In this document: positions 6,852 through 14,667 of the stretch, piece after piece | How the letters are laid out: every line of letters starts with the position of its first letter | How positions within the stretch are numbered: position 1 is the first letter of the stretch | DNA from: a virus | IMG/VR virus record: IMGVR_UViG_3300035698_023842 | Coordinates: 1 to 25,962 of that record | Strand: one strand, 5' to 3' | Length of the DNA: 25,962 nt | Position numbers and translations under genes: made by a program | Notes under the pieces: model-generated | What the model saw: the letters and a program-made list of their open reading frames with translations, nothing else | The model's database searches: none | Told to the model about the DNA's origin: nothing

Positions 6852-8201
6852 TTAAACAATTTCTGTTATTTTCTTAATTATATCTGATGAATCTATTAGT
6901 TGTCTTGTTAACTGAGCAGAACCTGCCTTTTTATTACCTTTCATTAATACCTTTACTCCCAACGGCACAATAGGTCTACATTTTTCTGTAACACCTTCAA
7001 GTACTTTCTTCAAGCTTTTCATGTGTACCTTTTCAATCTTTTGCTCTCTTCTCATGCGTTTTAAAGTTTCATCAATCATAACTGTCATGATGGAATACAT
7101 TTCCATTTGATTGAGGTTGCTTATTACTGGAATTCCTCTTCCTTCCAATAATTCAGGAGCATTCCACTCAAGCATTAAACTTTTGTATTCATAAAACTTT
7201 CCAGCAAATTCTGTCCCGACATGACCTTTCATAATTGTATAAATCTGACTCATATCAACCTTATTTACCCATTCTTCGAAATGATTCAATTTATCAGATG
7301 CATATGTCCAGGATCTTGGAGAAGCCCACGGCTCATTTTCTCGTGGAGTACTGGATAAATATTCCGGACAATTTTGCAAGAACATTACTATATCTGTCCT
7401 TACTCCATATCCAATAGCAAAATTATTTATCCAATCATCAATATTACTTTGTACATCAATAAAATCAATCCTGTTTGTAATTGGTGCAAGCATCTGCTGG
7501 AATCCGGCTCTGTCCGTTGACCTATTACCCGCCATTACTAAAACAACATTCTTAGGAAGGTGGTGCGAGTTAATTGATCGGTATGTGAGTAACTGAAACA
7601 AATAACTCTGCATTGTTTTATTAAGTAGATGAATATCATCTAACATAAGAACCATTGTATCTGTATCCCAGCTAAATGTTGTTTTGCCTTGGTCATCTCT
7701 TGGAACATATCTAATATTCCGAAATGAAAACAATTCAGGCAATGACCACTGAGTATAAGCTGGTTCTTCCTGTACTACATATTCAGGTAGGTCCTTGACT
7801 ATTTGGGCAAGAGGACCAAGCAATTCAATATCATCTCTTTTCTTAAGGCCTTCCAGCGATTTAGCAAACCATCTGTGAAATTGTTTTTCGGCAGCTGATC
7901 CTGCTTTGGGTAGTCCTGTTAGTTGTTCTAATTGCATTGTAGCCATGTAATAAACTGTCAATGCTGTAGGGTATCCTCTTTCTGTCAGGTTATGACATAT
8001 CTGTTCAGCCAAATCAGACTTACCAATTCCTGGAGGCCCTGATACACAAAGAGCACTATATCGAATTTCACCAGCATGAGCATACTTTTCCATTACAGTT
8101 TTATGCATCATAATATGATTTTCGATAAATGGGATTGACTCATTAAGATTCATCGTTGTTCCAAATACACCTTCATCTTCTCTAACTTTTTTCTTTGACA
8201 T
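6852..8201 (-). CDS. MoxR-type AAA+ ATPase, 449 aa
   Basis: A clear AAA+ module: Walker A GPPGIGKS (residues 55-62), Walker B MVLMLDD (183-189), sensor-1 Asn in VMAGNRSTD (N226) and a probable arginine finger in ITNRIDF (R244). The order and the C-terminal helical part fit the MoxR/RavA/CobS side of the family. These ATPases usually remodel a target together with a VWA-domain partner. The partner is the next gene upstream, 8215-9654, 13 bases away in the same operon. The start ATG is preceded by AAGGAG. Phage copies are often labelled cobalt chelatase CobS; nothing here points to cobalamin synthesis. The real substrate is unknown. Confidence 0.85.
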   Translation of the reverse strand: MSKKKVREDEGVFGTTMNLNESIPFIENHIMMHKTVMEKYAHAGEIRYSALCVSGPPGIGKSDLAEQICHNLTERGYPTALTVYYMATMQLEQLTGLPKAGSAAEKQFHRWFAKSLEGLKKRDDIELLGPLAQIVKDLPEYVVQEEPAYTQWSLPELFSFRNIRYVPRDDQGKTTFSWDTDTMVLMLDDIHLLNKTMQSYLFQLLTYRSINSHHLPKNVVLVMAGNRSTDRAGFQQMLAPITNRIDFIDVQSNIDDWINNFAIGYGVRTDIVMFLQNCPEYLSSTPRENEPWASPRSWTYASDKLNHFEEWVNKVDMSQIYTIMKGHVGTEFAGKFYEYKSLMLEWNAPELLEGRGIPVISNLNQMEMYSIMTVMIDETLKRMRREQKIEKVHMKSLKKVLEGVTEKCRPIVPLGVKVLMKGNKKAGSAQLTRQLIDSSDIIKKITEIV

Positions 8202-8214
8202 TCACAAGATCTCC

Positions 8215-9654
8215 TTATACTTTGAGTTTAATTACTTTTCCACTGATTTCTGGATGAGAATTATCATTATTTGTAATGTATATTCTTGGCAACCATGAAG
8301 GAAGTACTTCCTGATGCTCTTCCACGTCTGAATCCAAGTCAGAACAACTTATATAACATGATACTAAAACATCATCATCATGGGCAATATAATCATTGAT
8401 ATATTTAAAAACGTCTTTATGACTTGTTCCGCCACATTGTCTTCTTTCCAATAACTCATCAATGTCCACATCTTCCATTGATTCATACAATTTATTCCAA
8501 CCAACATCCCAATCATGTTTAAGAATTAAAAGGTTTTTATAAAATTCACGACTTTGTTGAACTACTCCTATAGCATCACGGATATCATGATCACTCATTG
8601 ATCCTGATTCATCAATACTGAAAATAACAGTTCCGTATTTTTCTTCTACAATCCTACTCGGTCTATAAGCAATTGTTATAGGATTTGCTAACCATATAGG
8701 ATTTGGTTTCGACCAAGCAACTTCAAAAGATTTTTCAAGTGCTGTAGCAATTGAATCAGATAATATCTTTTTCCAATCAACTTTAACTTTAAAAAGTCTT
8801 TTAAGAAACCTTCCAATTTTAGTTGAACCAGTTCCTTTTATTAATTCGCTCTCCATCATTTGGCGACCCAGTGCTGCACTCTCTTTCATCTTCTTATCAT
8901 GGGCCGCTAATTCTTCTTCAGTCATATTAGGAGGAGTAGGAAATTCAACTTGAACATCTTTAAACTTCTTACCGTTTACTTCAAAAGTAGTTTCGATAAC
9001 TTTAATATCCTGAGTGTTATCTTCATTACTTCCTGCGTCTCCTGGTTTAGGTTCTGGTTTTCCTTCTTTTCCGTCATCTTTGTTTTCGCCACCTGAATCA
9101 CAACCTTTTTGTAATTCTTCTATCGATGTAGTTGAGATAGTTTGTTTATATTTACATTGCTTGCTCATAAGCACATCATAAACTTCTTCCTCAATTTGAT
9201 TATCAAACATATCATCAATACAAAATCTAGAGTTGTAATCATTATTATTACATTGAAGAAGTCTTATTTCTTGATGACTTTCAAGAGCTTGTAACAATAA
9301 ATTGATAACAAAATCTCCTGCAATATTCCACATATAAGGATTTCTATTTTTAATCCTATATGCATGGAATAATATTATATGCATTATTTCATGTAGTAAA
9401 ATAAAAGCTGTAATATATTTTTGCTCTTTTATTGTTGAAATTGGGTCATCTTGTTTCATCCCAATATATATTGATTTTCTATAATGATCTACTGCGGCTC
9501 CTGCTCCTTTTGGTAATGATGTAGTAGGGATTATCTCGTACTCGAGTAACTTTAAACCATGAGGTCTAAATATAGGATCCCTTATCATCTTTGATGATAA
9601 CTGAAGGCATAATTTTTGAATTATGAGCCCTTCGCTTTGACTTACTTCATTCAT
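8215..9654 (-). CDS. VWA-domain protein with HExxH metallopeptidase-like N-domain, 479 aa
   Basis: The N-terminal domain carries HEIMH (residues 88-92) within LLHEIMHIILFHAYR and a nearby WNIAGDFVIN, the pattern of the DUF2201-type putative metallopeptidases. A low-complexity acidic linker (about 185-215, KPEPKPGD) and a second helical stretch follow. The C-terminal VWA-like domain has the metal-ion-dependent adhesion site FSIDESGSMSD (D348, S350, S352). Proteins with this layout occur next to MoxR ATPases, as here, and form an ATPase-adaptor pair. Whether the HExxH site is proteolytically active cannot be told. ATG 9654 is preceded by a weak GGCGGG. The name CobT is sometimes given to such phage proteins but is misleading. 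Confidence 0.82.
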   Translation of the reverse strand: MNEVSQSEGLIIQKLCLQLSSKMIRDPIFRPHGLKLLEYEIIPTTSLPKGAGAAVDHYRKSIYIGMKQDDPISTIKEQKYITAFILLHEIMHIILFHAYRIKNRNPYMWNIAGDFVINLLLQALESHQEIRLLQCNNNDYNSRFCIDDMFDNQIEEEVYDVLMSKQCKYKQTISTTSIEELQKGCDSGGENKDDGKEGKPEPKPGDAGSNEDNTQDIKVIETTFEVNGKKFKDVQVEFPTPPNMTEEELAAHDKKMKESAALGRQMMESELIKGTGSTKIGRFLKRLFKVKVDWKKILSDSIATALEKSFEVAWSKPNPIWLANPITIAYRPSRIVEEKYGTVIFSIDESGSMSDHDIRDAIGVVQQSREFYKNLLILKHDWDVGWNKLYESMEDVDIDELLERRQCGGTSHKDVFKYINDYIAHDDDVLVSCYISCSDLDSDVEEHQEVLPSWLPRIYITNNDNSHPEISGKVIKLKV

Positions 9655-9672
9655 GTACTACCCGCCTTTCAT

Positions 9673-9879
9673 TTATAAAACATAACTGTTTGTAATACCG
9701 TCAATAATACACTGTTTACATATTGCTTGCTTGTGTTCCGGAGGTGCTTCATTGCTCATAATAGCAACATTAATTAGTGTAATCCTAAGATTATTAGTAC
9801 ATGATAATCTTTTTGCATCTTTGAAGTTATCTTTTGATATTGGTTTTTTACATATATCACAAAATGCTTTAATTGTCAT
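9673..9879 (-). CDS. Small zinc-ribbon protein, 68 aa
   Basis: It has two CxxC pairs, FCDICKKP near the N-terminus and ICKQCIIDG near the C-terminus, about 45 residues apart, typical of a small treble-clef or ribbon zinc site. ATG 9879 is chosen over GTG 9882 because AAAGGAGA is correctly spaced for it. It overlaps the end of the next upstream small gene by 11 bases, so the two are probably coupled. It precedes the VWA gene by 18 bases, in the same leftward operon. The function is unknown; regulatory or adaptor roles are common for such proteins in phages. Confidence 0.7.
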   Translation of the reverse strand: MTIKAFCDICKKPISKDNFKDAKRLSCTNNLRITLINVAIMSNEAPPEHKQAICKQCIIDGITNSYVL

Positions 9880-10033
9880 CACGTCTCCTTTGACTTATAA
9901 GTTTCCACTTTTGAGTGCACTTTTCACACTCCCCTATCCATACATCAGCTTTCTTTTTCTCTGATTCCTTTTCATTATAGTTTAAATTCATTTGTCTTTG
10001 ACAAGTACATTTAATCTTTTTAATTCCCTTCAT
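9869..10033 (-). CDS. Very small zinc-ribbon protein, 54 aa
   Basis: The frame is open from ATG 10033 to TAA 9869, and AAGGGGAT lies seven to ten bases before the ATG. The protein has a CxC pair (KIKCTCQRQ) and a CxxC pair (GECEKCTQKW), suggesting a single zinc ribbon, with a Lys/Glu-rich stretch between and a basic end (KLISQRRRDDN). It is the first gene of the leftward MoxR/VWA operon and overlaps the next gene by 11 bases. The good ribosome binding site, paired cysteines and overlap make it convincing despite its size. Confidence 0.7.
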   Translation of the reverse strand: MKGIKKIKCTCQRQMNLNYNEKESEKKKADVWIGECEKCTQKWKLISQRRRDDN

Positions 10034-10241
10034 TCTGATCCCCTTTAAAAAAATTATACAAGTAGTGTTATCAAGAATTTATATATATAATATACCGTTA
10101 CTATTTAAAGTTTCCTTAGCTCTTAGAAAACTAGTCAATTGCTCATTGTAAAATGTACCATATAAAGTTGTGAACAAATTATAAATTATACCATTCATGT
10201 TGTCTATGTAGTATGTAATTAAAATAAGGGAAGTTTATATT
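10034..10241. promoter_or_regulatory. Divergent intergenic region between the MoxR/VWA operon and the late virion genes
   Basis: These 208 bases separate genes transcribed away from each other and should contain promoters for both. They hold an AATTTATATATATA element (about 10077-10090) and TGAACAAATTATAA (10171-10184), the latter close to the motif ahead of other virion genes. No clean -35/-10 pair at 16-18 spacing stands out on either strand. AAGGGAAG before 10242 is the ribosome binding site of the next gene. Confidence 0.45.
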
Positions 10242-10409
10242 ATGAATACTAAAAGTAAGTATGAGTTATTACAAACATTCTTAGAACAGAACGCAGCAGC
10301 GGGTATGGCGGCATATGAGTCACTTCCTCAGCGCGGAGGAACTTTGAAGATGCAATATAAAGGCTTTCCTAAAAAAGTAAAGCTCAATAAAGAGAAGAAA
10401 GATTATTAA
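10242..10409 (+). CDS. Small hypothetical protein, 55 aa, first gene of the late cluster
   Basis: The frame is open from ATG 10242 to TAA 10407-10409, with AAGGGAAG at good spacing. The stop overlaps the ATG of the following gene (TAATG), so the two are coupled. The N-terminal part (KYELLQTFLEQNAAAGMAAY) is helical and the C-terminal part is short and very basic (GFPKKVKLNKEKKDY). No family recognised. Position at the head of the virion cluster suggests a structural or assembly role, but that is inference only. Confidence 0.65.
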   Translation: MNTKSKYELLQTFLEQNAAAGMAAYESLPQRGGTLKMQYKGFPKKVKLNKEKKDY

Positions 10410-11335
10410 TGAATTTTATTCCTGAGTTAAATTACTGGATTTATAATCGATATTTTGAATCTCCTGTGAATGAATATCATTTTAATTTCCCAGTAGAACT
10501 CAGTCAAGAAAATTGGAGTGTAGACGATTCAGTATTAAATCTTCTTTTCAATGAATCATTTACTGCTTCTTCATACAGGTATATGTTTAATAATATTTCA
10601 TTTCAATCAATTACATGTAGTTCATTAAGAATGAGACTTTCTGCTTATAGAGGAAATTTGAATATATATGTAATACCAGATATAAGTATCATAACTAATT
10701 TAACAAATGCTCTTGAATTAACAATAGAGGAACTTGAACTTTGTGATATATTATTAAATTATAGAATATCTACAACAAATGATTCTTCGAGTATTGTTGT
10801 AGTTACTGATGAATTAGATTCTCTTGATTATAATAATTTAACATCTAGTTTTTCAAAGTTAATATATATTTATCTACAAGTAATGATTAATGATGATATG
10901 ACATTGTATGATAACACTACTCCTATTGCTAATACAAATAGGTTAATTGAATTAATATATGAGAAATTTATACTTGATTCATGCTTTAGAAAAAATGAAG
11001 CAGAATATATAACTTTAGATTCCTCTTCCGATTGTAAAGTAATTGATCTTGAAAATACTACTGAGTATATAAGTGTGGATTCATCTTCAATTATAGTGGC
11101 AGCATATCCCCTAAGCGATAATCCTTTCTTTCTTGAAGATATGATTGTAATTTTAAATGGTGTTAAAAAACAAGTAGCTGTAGATTTTACTGTGACTATT
11201 GTAAATGATGTTTCATATTTAAATTGGAACGGACTAGGTTTACAAGATGAATTACAAGCAGATGATAAATTATTTGTTTCATATTCACATGAAACATCTT
11301 GGGAATATACACATACTCCAATCGAGGTGACTTAA
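10409..11335 (+). CDS. Putative virion/baseplate protein with fibre-like C-domain, 308 aa
   Basis: Family uncertain. The N-terminal half is mixed and acidic. The C-terminal 110 residues are beta-rich with the cadence seen in phage fibre and baseplate domains: EDMIVILNGVKKQVAVDFTV, then VSYLNWNGLGLQ and DKLFVSYSHE, the form (M)xVxxNGxxxxxxxDF, hydrophobic strand, VxY. A short internal repeat is visible (EYITLDSSSDCKVID and EYISVDSSSIIVA). The start overlaps the stop of the previous gene. The end abuts the TTG start of the gpI-like gene with no gap, and its last codons (GAGGTGA) supply that gene's ribosome binding site. This ties it to baseplate assembly. Confidence 0.6.
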   Translation: MNFIPELNYWIYNRYFESPVNEYHFNFPVELSQENWSVDDSVLNLLFNESFTASSYRYMFNNISFQSITCSSLRMRLSAYRGNLNIYVIPDISIITNLTNALELTIEELELCDILLNYRISTTNDSSSIVVVTDELDSLDYNNLTSSFSKLIYIYLQVMINDDMTLYDNTTPIANTNRLIELIYEKFILDSCFRKNEAEYITLDSSSDCKVIDLENTTEYISVDSSSIIVAAYPLSDNPFFLEDMIVILNGVKKQVAVDFTVTIVNDVSYLNWNGLGLQDELQADDKLFVSYSHETSWEYTHTPIEVT

Positions 11336-13807
11336 TTGATTAATCAAAATGATTTTTTCGCGATCCTTAAATTTTTAAAAGAGGATGCTTCAGAAGACGT
11401 ACCAGAAGAAGTGCGTAATATAGCGAAAAATACTAAATTAAGAACTCAAGATTTTTTCACTAAAGTTATTGATCAAGTACCTTTTAATTCATCTGATTAT
11501 AATAGACTTAGAAAATTATTAATTGATTGGTATTCTTCATTAGCAACATTTCAAGATTTAGAAAAATCAAGTTCTGATGCATTTACTTTACCTCATAAAT
11601 TATTAAATATATCATGTAGAGGATTTGGATTTCCTTATGCTGACGGTATAGGATCAAGAGTTGATAAAGCATTGTTTCTTTATTCATTAACTGAATTATA
11701 TAAAATTAAAGGTTCACCAAAATCAATTAAAAGCGCATTAGAATTTTTTGGGGTATATGATGTTCAAATATTTGAGTGGTGGATTAAAAACGATCCAATA
11801 CTTGATTCATTATTTATACATAGTAAACCTGTTGATCTGGGTGGAGTTAATATTGAAGCTTTAGGAGTTCAAAAAATTCCATATAATCATTTTACATTTG
11901 ATAATCATTGGTGGTATTCACAAGAACAAATACAAGCTAAAAATAATGAGTTGCCTATAAATCTTCCTTCAATCACTCCTTATTTTAGTATACAAGCATC
12001 TGCTAACATTCAAAAGTTAGTTCAATTATATGGAATAATAAGTAGAAAAATAAGTGATACTTATACAGATTTTCATGATAATGGGATTGCATTGGATCGA
12101 AGTATATTTGTAGATGAATACAATGAAAGCCTTTCATTGCTTGAAATTATATTATCAATATCACATTTATATAACACTTGGTCAAATAGGACAACTGGAA
12201 GTTCGTCTATTGATTATGAACATTATAGAGGTGATACCGAAGATTTTGATGTTATAATTGATGAATATAATCAAGTAGTATCTCGTCCTAATACCCGTCA
12301 ACAAATGATGGATCTTCAAGCAGAATACACAGCTAAATTTACAAAACTTCAAGCTAATAATTTTATCCCTGATAGAGCTACTGTTGAAGCTATTTTATCT
12401 GAAATAAATTCCCCTTTTAAAATTTGGCTTGATAATGTAACAGCAGGGGGCGAAGATAGAATTGTTAATGTGCTCCAGCAATTTTTGAGAGAGCTTGATA
12501 TATATATAAGAATGGAATATGGTATACAAGCATTGAGTTTTTCAAATATGATACTTGGTATTGATAATGATGATATAGGGGATGTTATAAATTTCTTTAA
12601 ACCAAAACGATCTAGATTACTTGCTTTTAATTTAGTATATGCTATTAATGATCCTTTAATGCACTCGATTGTAATGGCTGAAAGTCTAGGGGTTAATATA
12701 ACTCAATGGAAAACTGAAACTTATGATAATTTAAGGGATGCTCTTAATAATCCGAAATGGCAAAGTGATGGGGTTTCAATTGACTTTCCTGGTACTATAA
12801 TTACTCAATGGGATTATGATTATTATAATTGTGCTCCTGGCATATTAGATAATGCAAATTATGATCAAGGGCTTACTTATGATAGTGCTTCCAGTTTATG
12901 GTCATGTATAAGTGATGCTACTCTAATTACTCCTATTCAATATAAAATTGATATATTTTCTACACAAGATGAACTGAATTATATTAATTCACGGTTTTAT
13001 TTCAATGAATATGGACATTCATGTCTTATGGCATTTAATGGCATTTTTGATGATGATTATCATTTTGATAAACTTAGTCAAGTATGTGATAATATTATTA
13101 TCAACTCTACAATAAATTTTAGTGACATAACCTTTAGATGTAGGGAAAATGATTATGATCCTTGCGGTATACCTGGTTGGCCTTATTCTGATAGAAGTAA
13201 AACATTTGATTCTGGATATATATTTGATCTTAATGGGTTTCCTTGTGATAAAACATTTGATTCTGGATCTATATTTGATGATCCTACATCTGATTGGTGG
13301 GGTGAATGTGATGATAATGAAAAAATATGTATATGTGAAACTACAAATACAAGTATATATGAACAACCATCTGCAGAATCAATTACAGTAACAGAAAGTT
13401 TAGGAGTAGATAATATAATTCAACGGAAAACTGAAATTTATAATTTTTTGAGAGACGAAATTCTTACACGTATTTTCATGAGATTTAGTGATAGTTTAAA
13501 AACAGAAATATATGATAAATTTGATAAGGGTACTATATTCGATTATGTAAGAGATTCGTTGTATGATCATTATACAACAACTCTTCTACAATATTGTGAT
13601 ACAACAGCTGAAACAGTTAAAGTAACAGATACTGCGAGTTCAGAAATAGAAATACAATTTGTAGATGTTGCTGGAGGCGGGCAATTACGTATATTTGATA
13701 ATGGTTGGTATTTTGATGATCTCCGTGATTTTTGGAGAGATAACATGGCAATTACTGTTACAGATGGAAGTGGAATAGTTCCGTTAAGTCAATGGTATAC
13801 GCCATAA
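11336..13807 (+). CDS. P2 gpI-like baseplate protein with long repetitive C-terminus, 823 aa
   Basis: Residues about 110-150 (LYKIKGSPKSIKSALEFFGV then IFEWW) match the signature of phage tail protein I, in which a KGTxxxIxxAL helix is followed by a strand ending EWW. This protein sits at the baseplate periphery. At 823 residues it is several times longer than P2 gpI. The extra C-terminal half has FDxGxxFD units (KTFDSGYIFDLNGF, KTFDSGSIFDDPT, DKFDKGTIFDY, RIFDNGWYFDD) and a duplicated segment (AESLGVNITQWKTETYDNLR and TESLGVDNIIQRKTEIYNFL). The start is TTG, with GAGGTGA five bases upstream and no nearby in-frame ATG. The repeats may hold fibres or bind a receptor; that is inference. Confidence 0.7.
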   Translation: MINQNDFFAILKFLKEDASEDVPEEVRNIAKNTKLRTQDFFTKVIDQVPFNSSDYNRLRKLLIDWYSSLATFQDLEKSSSDAFTLPHKLLNISCRGFGFPYADGIGSRVDKALFLYSLTELYKIKGSPKSIKSALEFFGVYDVQIFEWWIKNDPILDSLFIHSKPVDLGGVNIEALGVQKIPYNHFTFDNHWWYSQEQIQAKNNELPINLPSITPYFSIQASANIQKLVQLYGIISRKISDTYTDFHDNGIALDRSIFVDEYNESLSLLEIILSISHLYNTWSNRTTGSSSIDYEHYRGDTEDFDVIIDEYNQVVSRPNTRQQMMDLQAEYTAKFTKLQANNFIPDRATVEAILSEINSPFKIWLDNVTAGGEDRIVNVLQQFLRELDIYIRMEYGIQALSFSNMILGIDNDDIGDVINFFKPKRSRLLAFNLVYAINDPLMHSIVMAESLGVNITQWKTETYDNLRDALNNPKWQSDGVSIDFPGTIITQWDYDYYNCAPGILDNANYDQGLTYDSASSLWSCISDATLITPIQYKIDIFSTQDELNYINSRFYFNEYGHSCLMAFNGIFDDDYHFDKLSQVCDNIIINSTINFSDITFRCRENDYDPCGIPGWPYSDRSKTFDSGYIFDLNGFPCDKTFDSGSIFDDPTSDWWGECDDNEKICICETTNTSIYEQPSAESITVTESLGVDNIIQRKTEIYNFLRDEILTRIFMRFSDSLKTEIYDKFDKGTIFDYVRDSLYDHYTTTLLQYCDTTAETVKVTDTASSEIEIQFVDVAGGGQLRIFDNGWYFDDLRDFWRDNMAITVTDGSGIVPLSQWYTP
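13199..13279 (+). repeat. Near-identical 30-base direct repeat within the gpI-like gene
   Basis: 13199-13228 and 13250-13279 differ by one base in 30, with a 51-base period. They encode the two KTFDSG(Y/S)IFD units. This close match suggests a recent duplication or ongoing length variation in the C-terminal array. Confidence 0.85.
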
Positions 13808-13833
13808 ATTAATAATTTAGTATTAAGGATTAA

Positions 13834-13847
13834 TGAACAAATATTAA
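13834..13847 (+). promoter_or_regulatory. Candidate promoter-type motif TGAACAAATATTAA
   Basis: With two flanking bases (AATGAACAAATATTAA, 13832-13847) this is a 16-base exact copy of 18516-18531. It lies 31 bases ahead of 13879-14565 in the gap after the gpI-like gene. It could be a phage-specific late promoter element. It has not been shown to be one, and similar strings occur in coding DNA. Confidence 0.35.
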
Positions 13848-13878
13848 TTAAATTACTGTTCCGATAGGAGGATACAAA

Positions 13879-14565
13879 ATGAGTACAAAAAAAGTTCGTA
13901 TATTCGATAATCAAAAAAGACACATGAAAGATGTTTTATCAGCAGATGATAAAAGACCGAAAGGTCGAGTTCAAATATTTGATAAAGCATCTGGGGATTT
14001 AATAGGGGAATCTGATAATATGGTTTTCCCTGAACAAAAGCTACATGATGGTCCAAACTTAATTGTTTATTCAGGAAGAACATGGTTAATGCAAAGAGCA
14101 TTTCAACAAGATCTTTCACCTGCTTCTGGTGATTCATTATCATATCTTTCTTGGTTTGGTTTAGGTACTGGCGGAGCAACACTCGGAGATCCATTGGATC
14201 CGGTGGCTCCTTTACCAGCTGAAACAGATTTAGATACTGAAGCAATTATTAATTCTACAGATCCTCTTTGTGCTAATTCAGGAGCTCTTCACCCATATGA
14301 TTCAATTGTGTATGAGCAAGATGCTGCAAATGAAAATCAATATCTAATAGCAAAAGTTACAACAACAATTGGAAATACAGATGCAAATGGAGCATCAGGC
14401 ACAGGGTATTATGATTTAAGTGAGGCAGGTTTATGGATATCTAATACATCAACAGCAGCTTCTCTTGATACTAATTCTTTGATATTATTTGCAAGAGTTA
14501 CCTTTAGTACTATCAGAAAACATGACGAAAGAGAGATAGTTTTTATTTGGTCGATTTATTTCTAA
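13879..14565 (+). CDS. Putative virion structural protein, 228 aa
   Basis: I cannot assign a T4 number. The protein opens KKVRIFDNQKRHMKDVL and then VQIFDKASGDLIGESDNMVF, followed by IVYSGRTWLMQRAF, a Gly-rich FGLGTGGATLGDP, and an ending of strands ARVTFSTIRKHDEREIVFIW. The strand spacing and the GRxWLxxRxF / FGxGxGGA features recur in beta-rich tail-associated phage proteins. TAGGAGG precedes the ATG. It lies directly before the sheath gene and after the baseplate gpI-like gene, so a tail or baseplate-attached role is likely. Third positions match the neighbouring structural genes. Confidence 0.6.
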   Translation: MSTKKVRIFDNQKRHMKDVLSADDKRPKGRVQIFDKASGDLIGESDNMVFPEQKLHDGPNLIVYSGRTWLMQRAFQQDLSPASGDSLSYLSWFGLGTGGATLGDPLDPVAPLPAETDLDTEAIINSTDPLCANSGALHPYDSIVYEQDAANENQYLIAKVTTTIGNTDANGASGTGYYDLSEAGLWISNTSTAASLDTNSLILFARVTFSTIRKHDEREIVFIWSIYF

Positions 14566-14605
14566 AAAGGAAGGTATTATAACTAATTCTTCTCGATCAT
14601 TTTTT

Positions 14606-14619
14606 AGAACAAAAATAAA
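14606..14619 (+). promoter_or_regulatory. Weak copy (AGAACAAAAATAAA) of the late-gene motif before the sheath gene
   Basis: It lies in the 102-base gap between 14565 and the sheath start and keeps the GAACAAA core of the 13834 and 18518 sites. The remainder of the gap is AT-rich leader ending in AGGAGG. No hairpin terminator is visible. Confidence 0.2.
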
Positions 14620-14667
14620 AATATATCCGTGTTTTCTGGTATATATACAAAAATAGGAGGATAAAGA

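Noticed and set aside
6852-9654. Annotation as cobaltochelatase CobS/CobT
   Set aside because: Domain layout (MoxR ATPase; HExxH plus VWA) explains the similarity. No other cobalamin gene is present.
13019-14245. Open frames on the other strand and in other frames within the gpI-like and following genes
   Set aside because: Low-complexity translations with no start signals, contained in well-supported genes.
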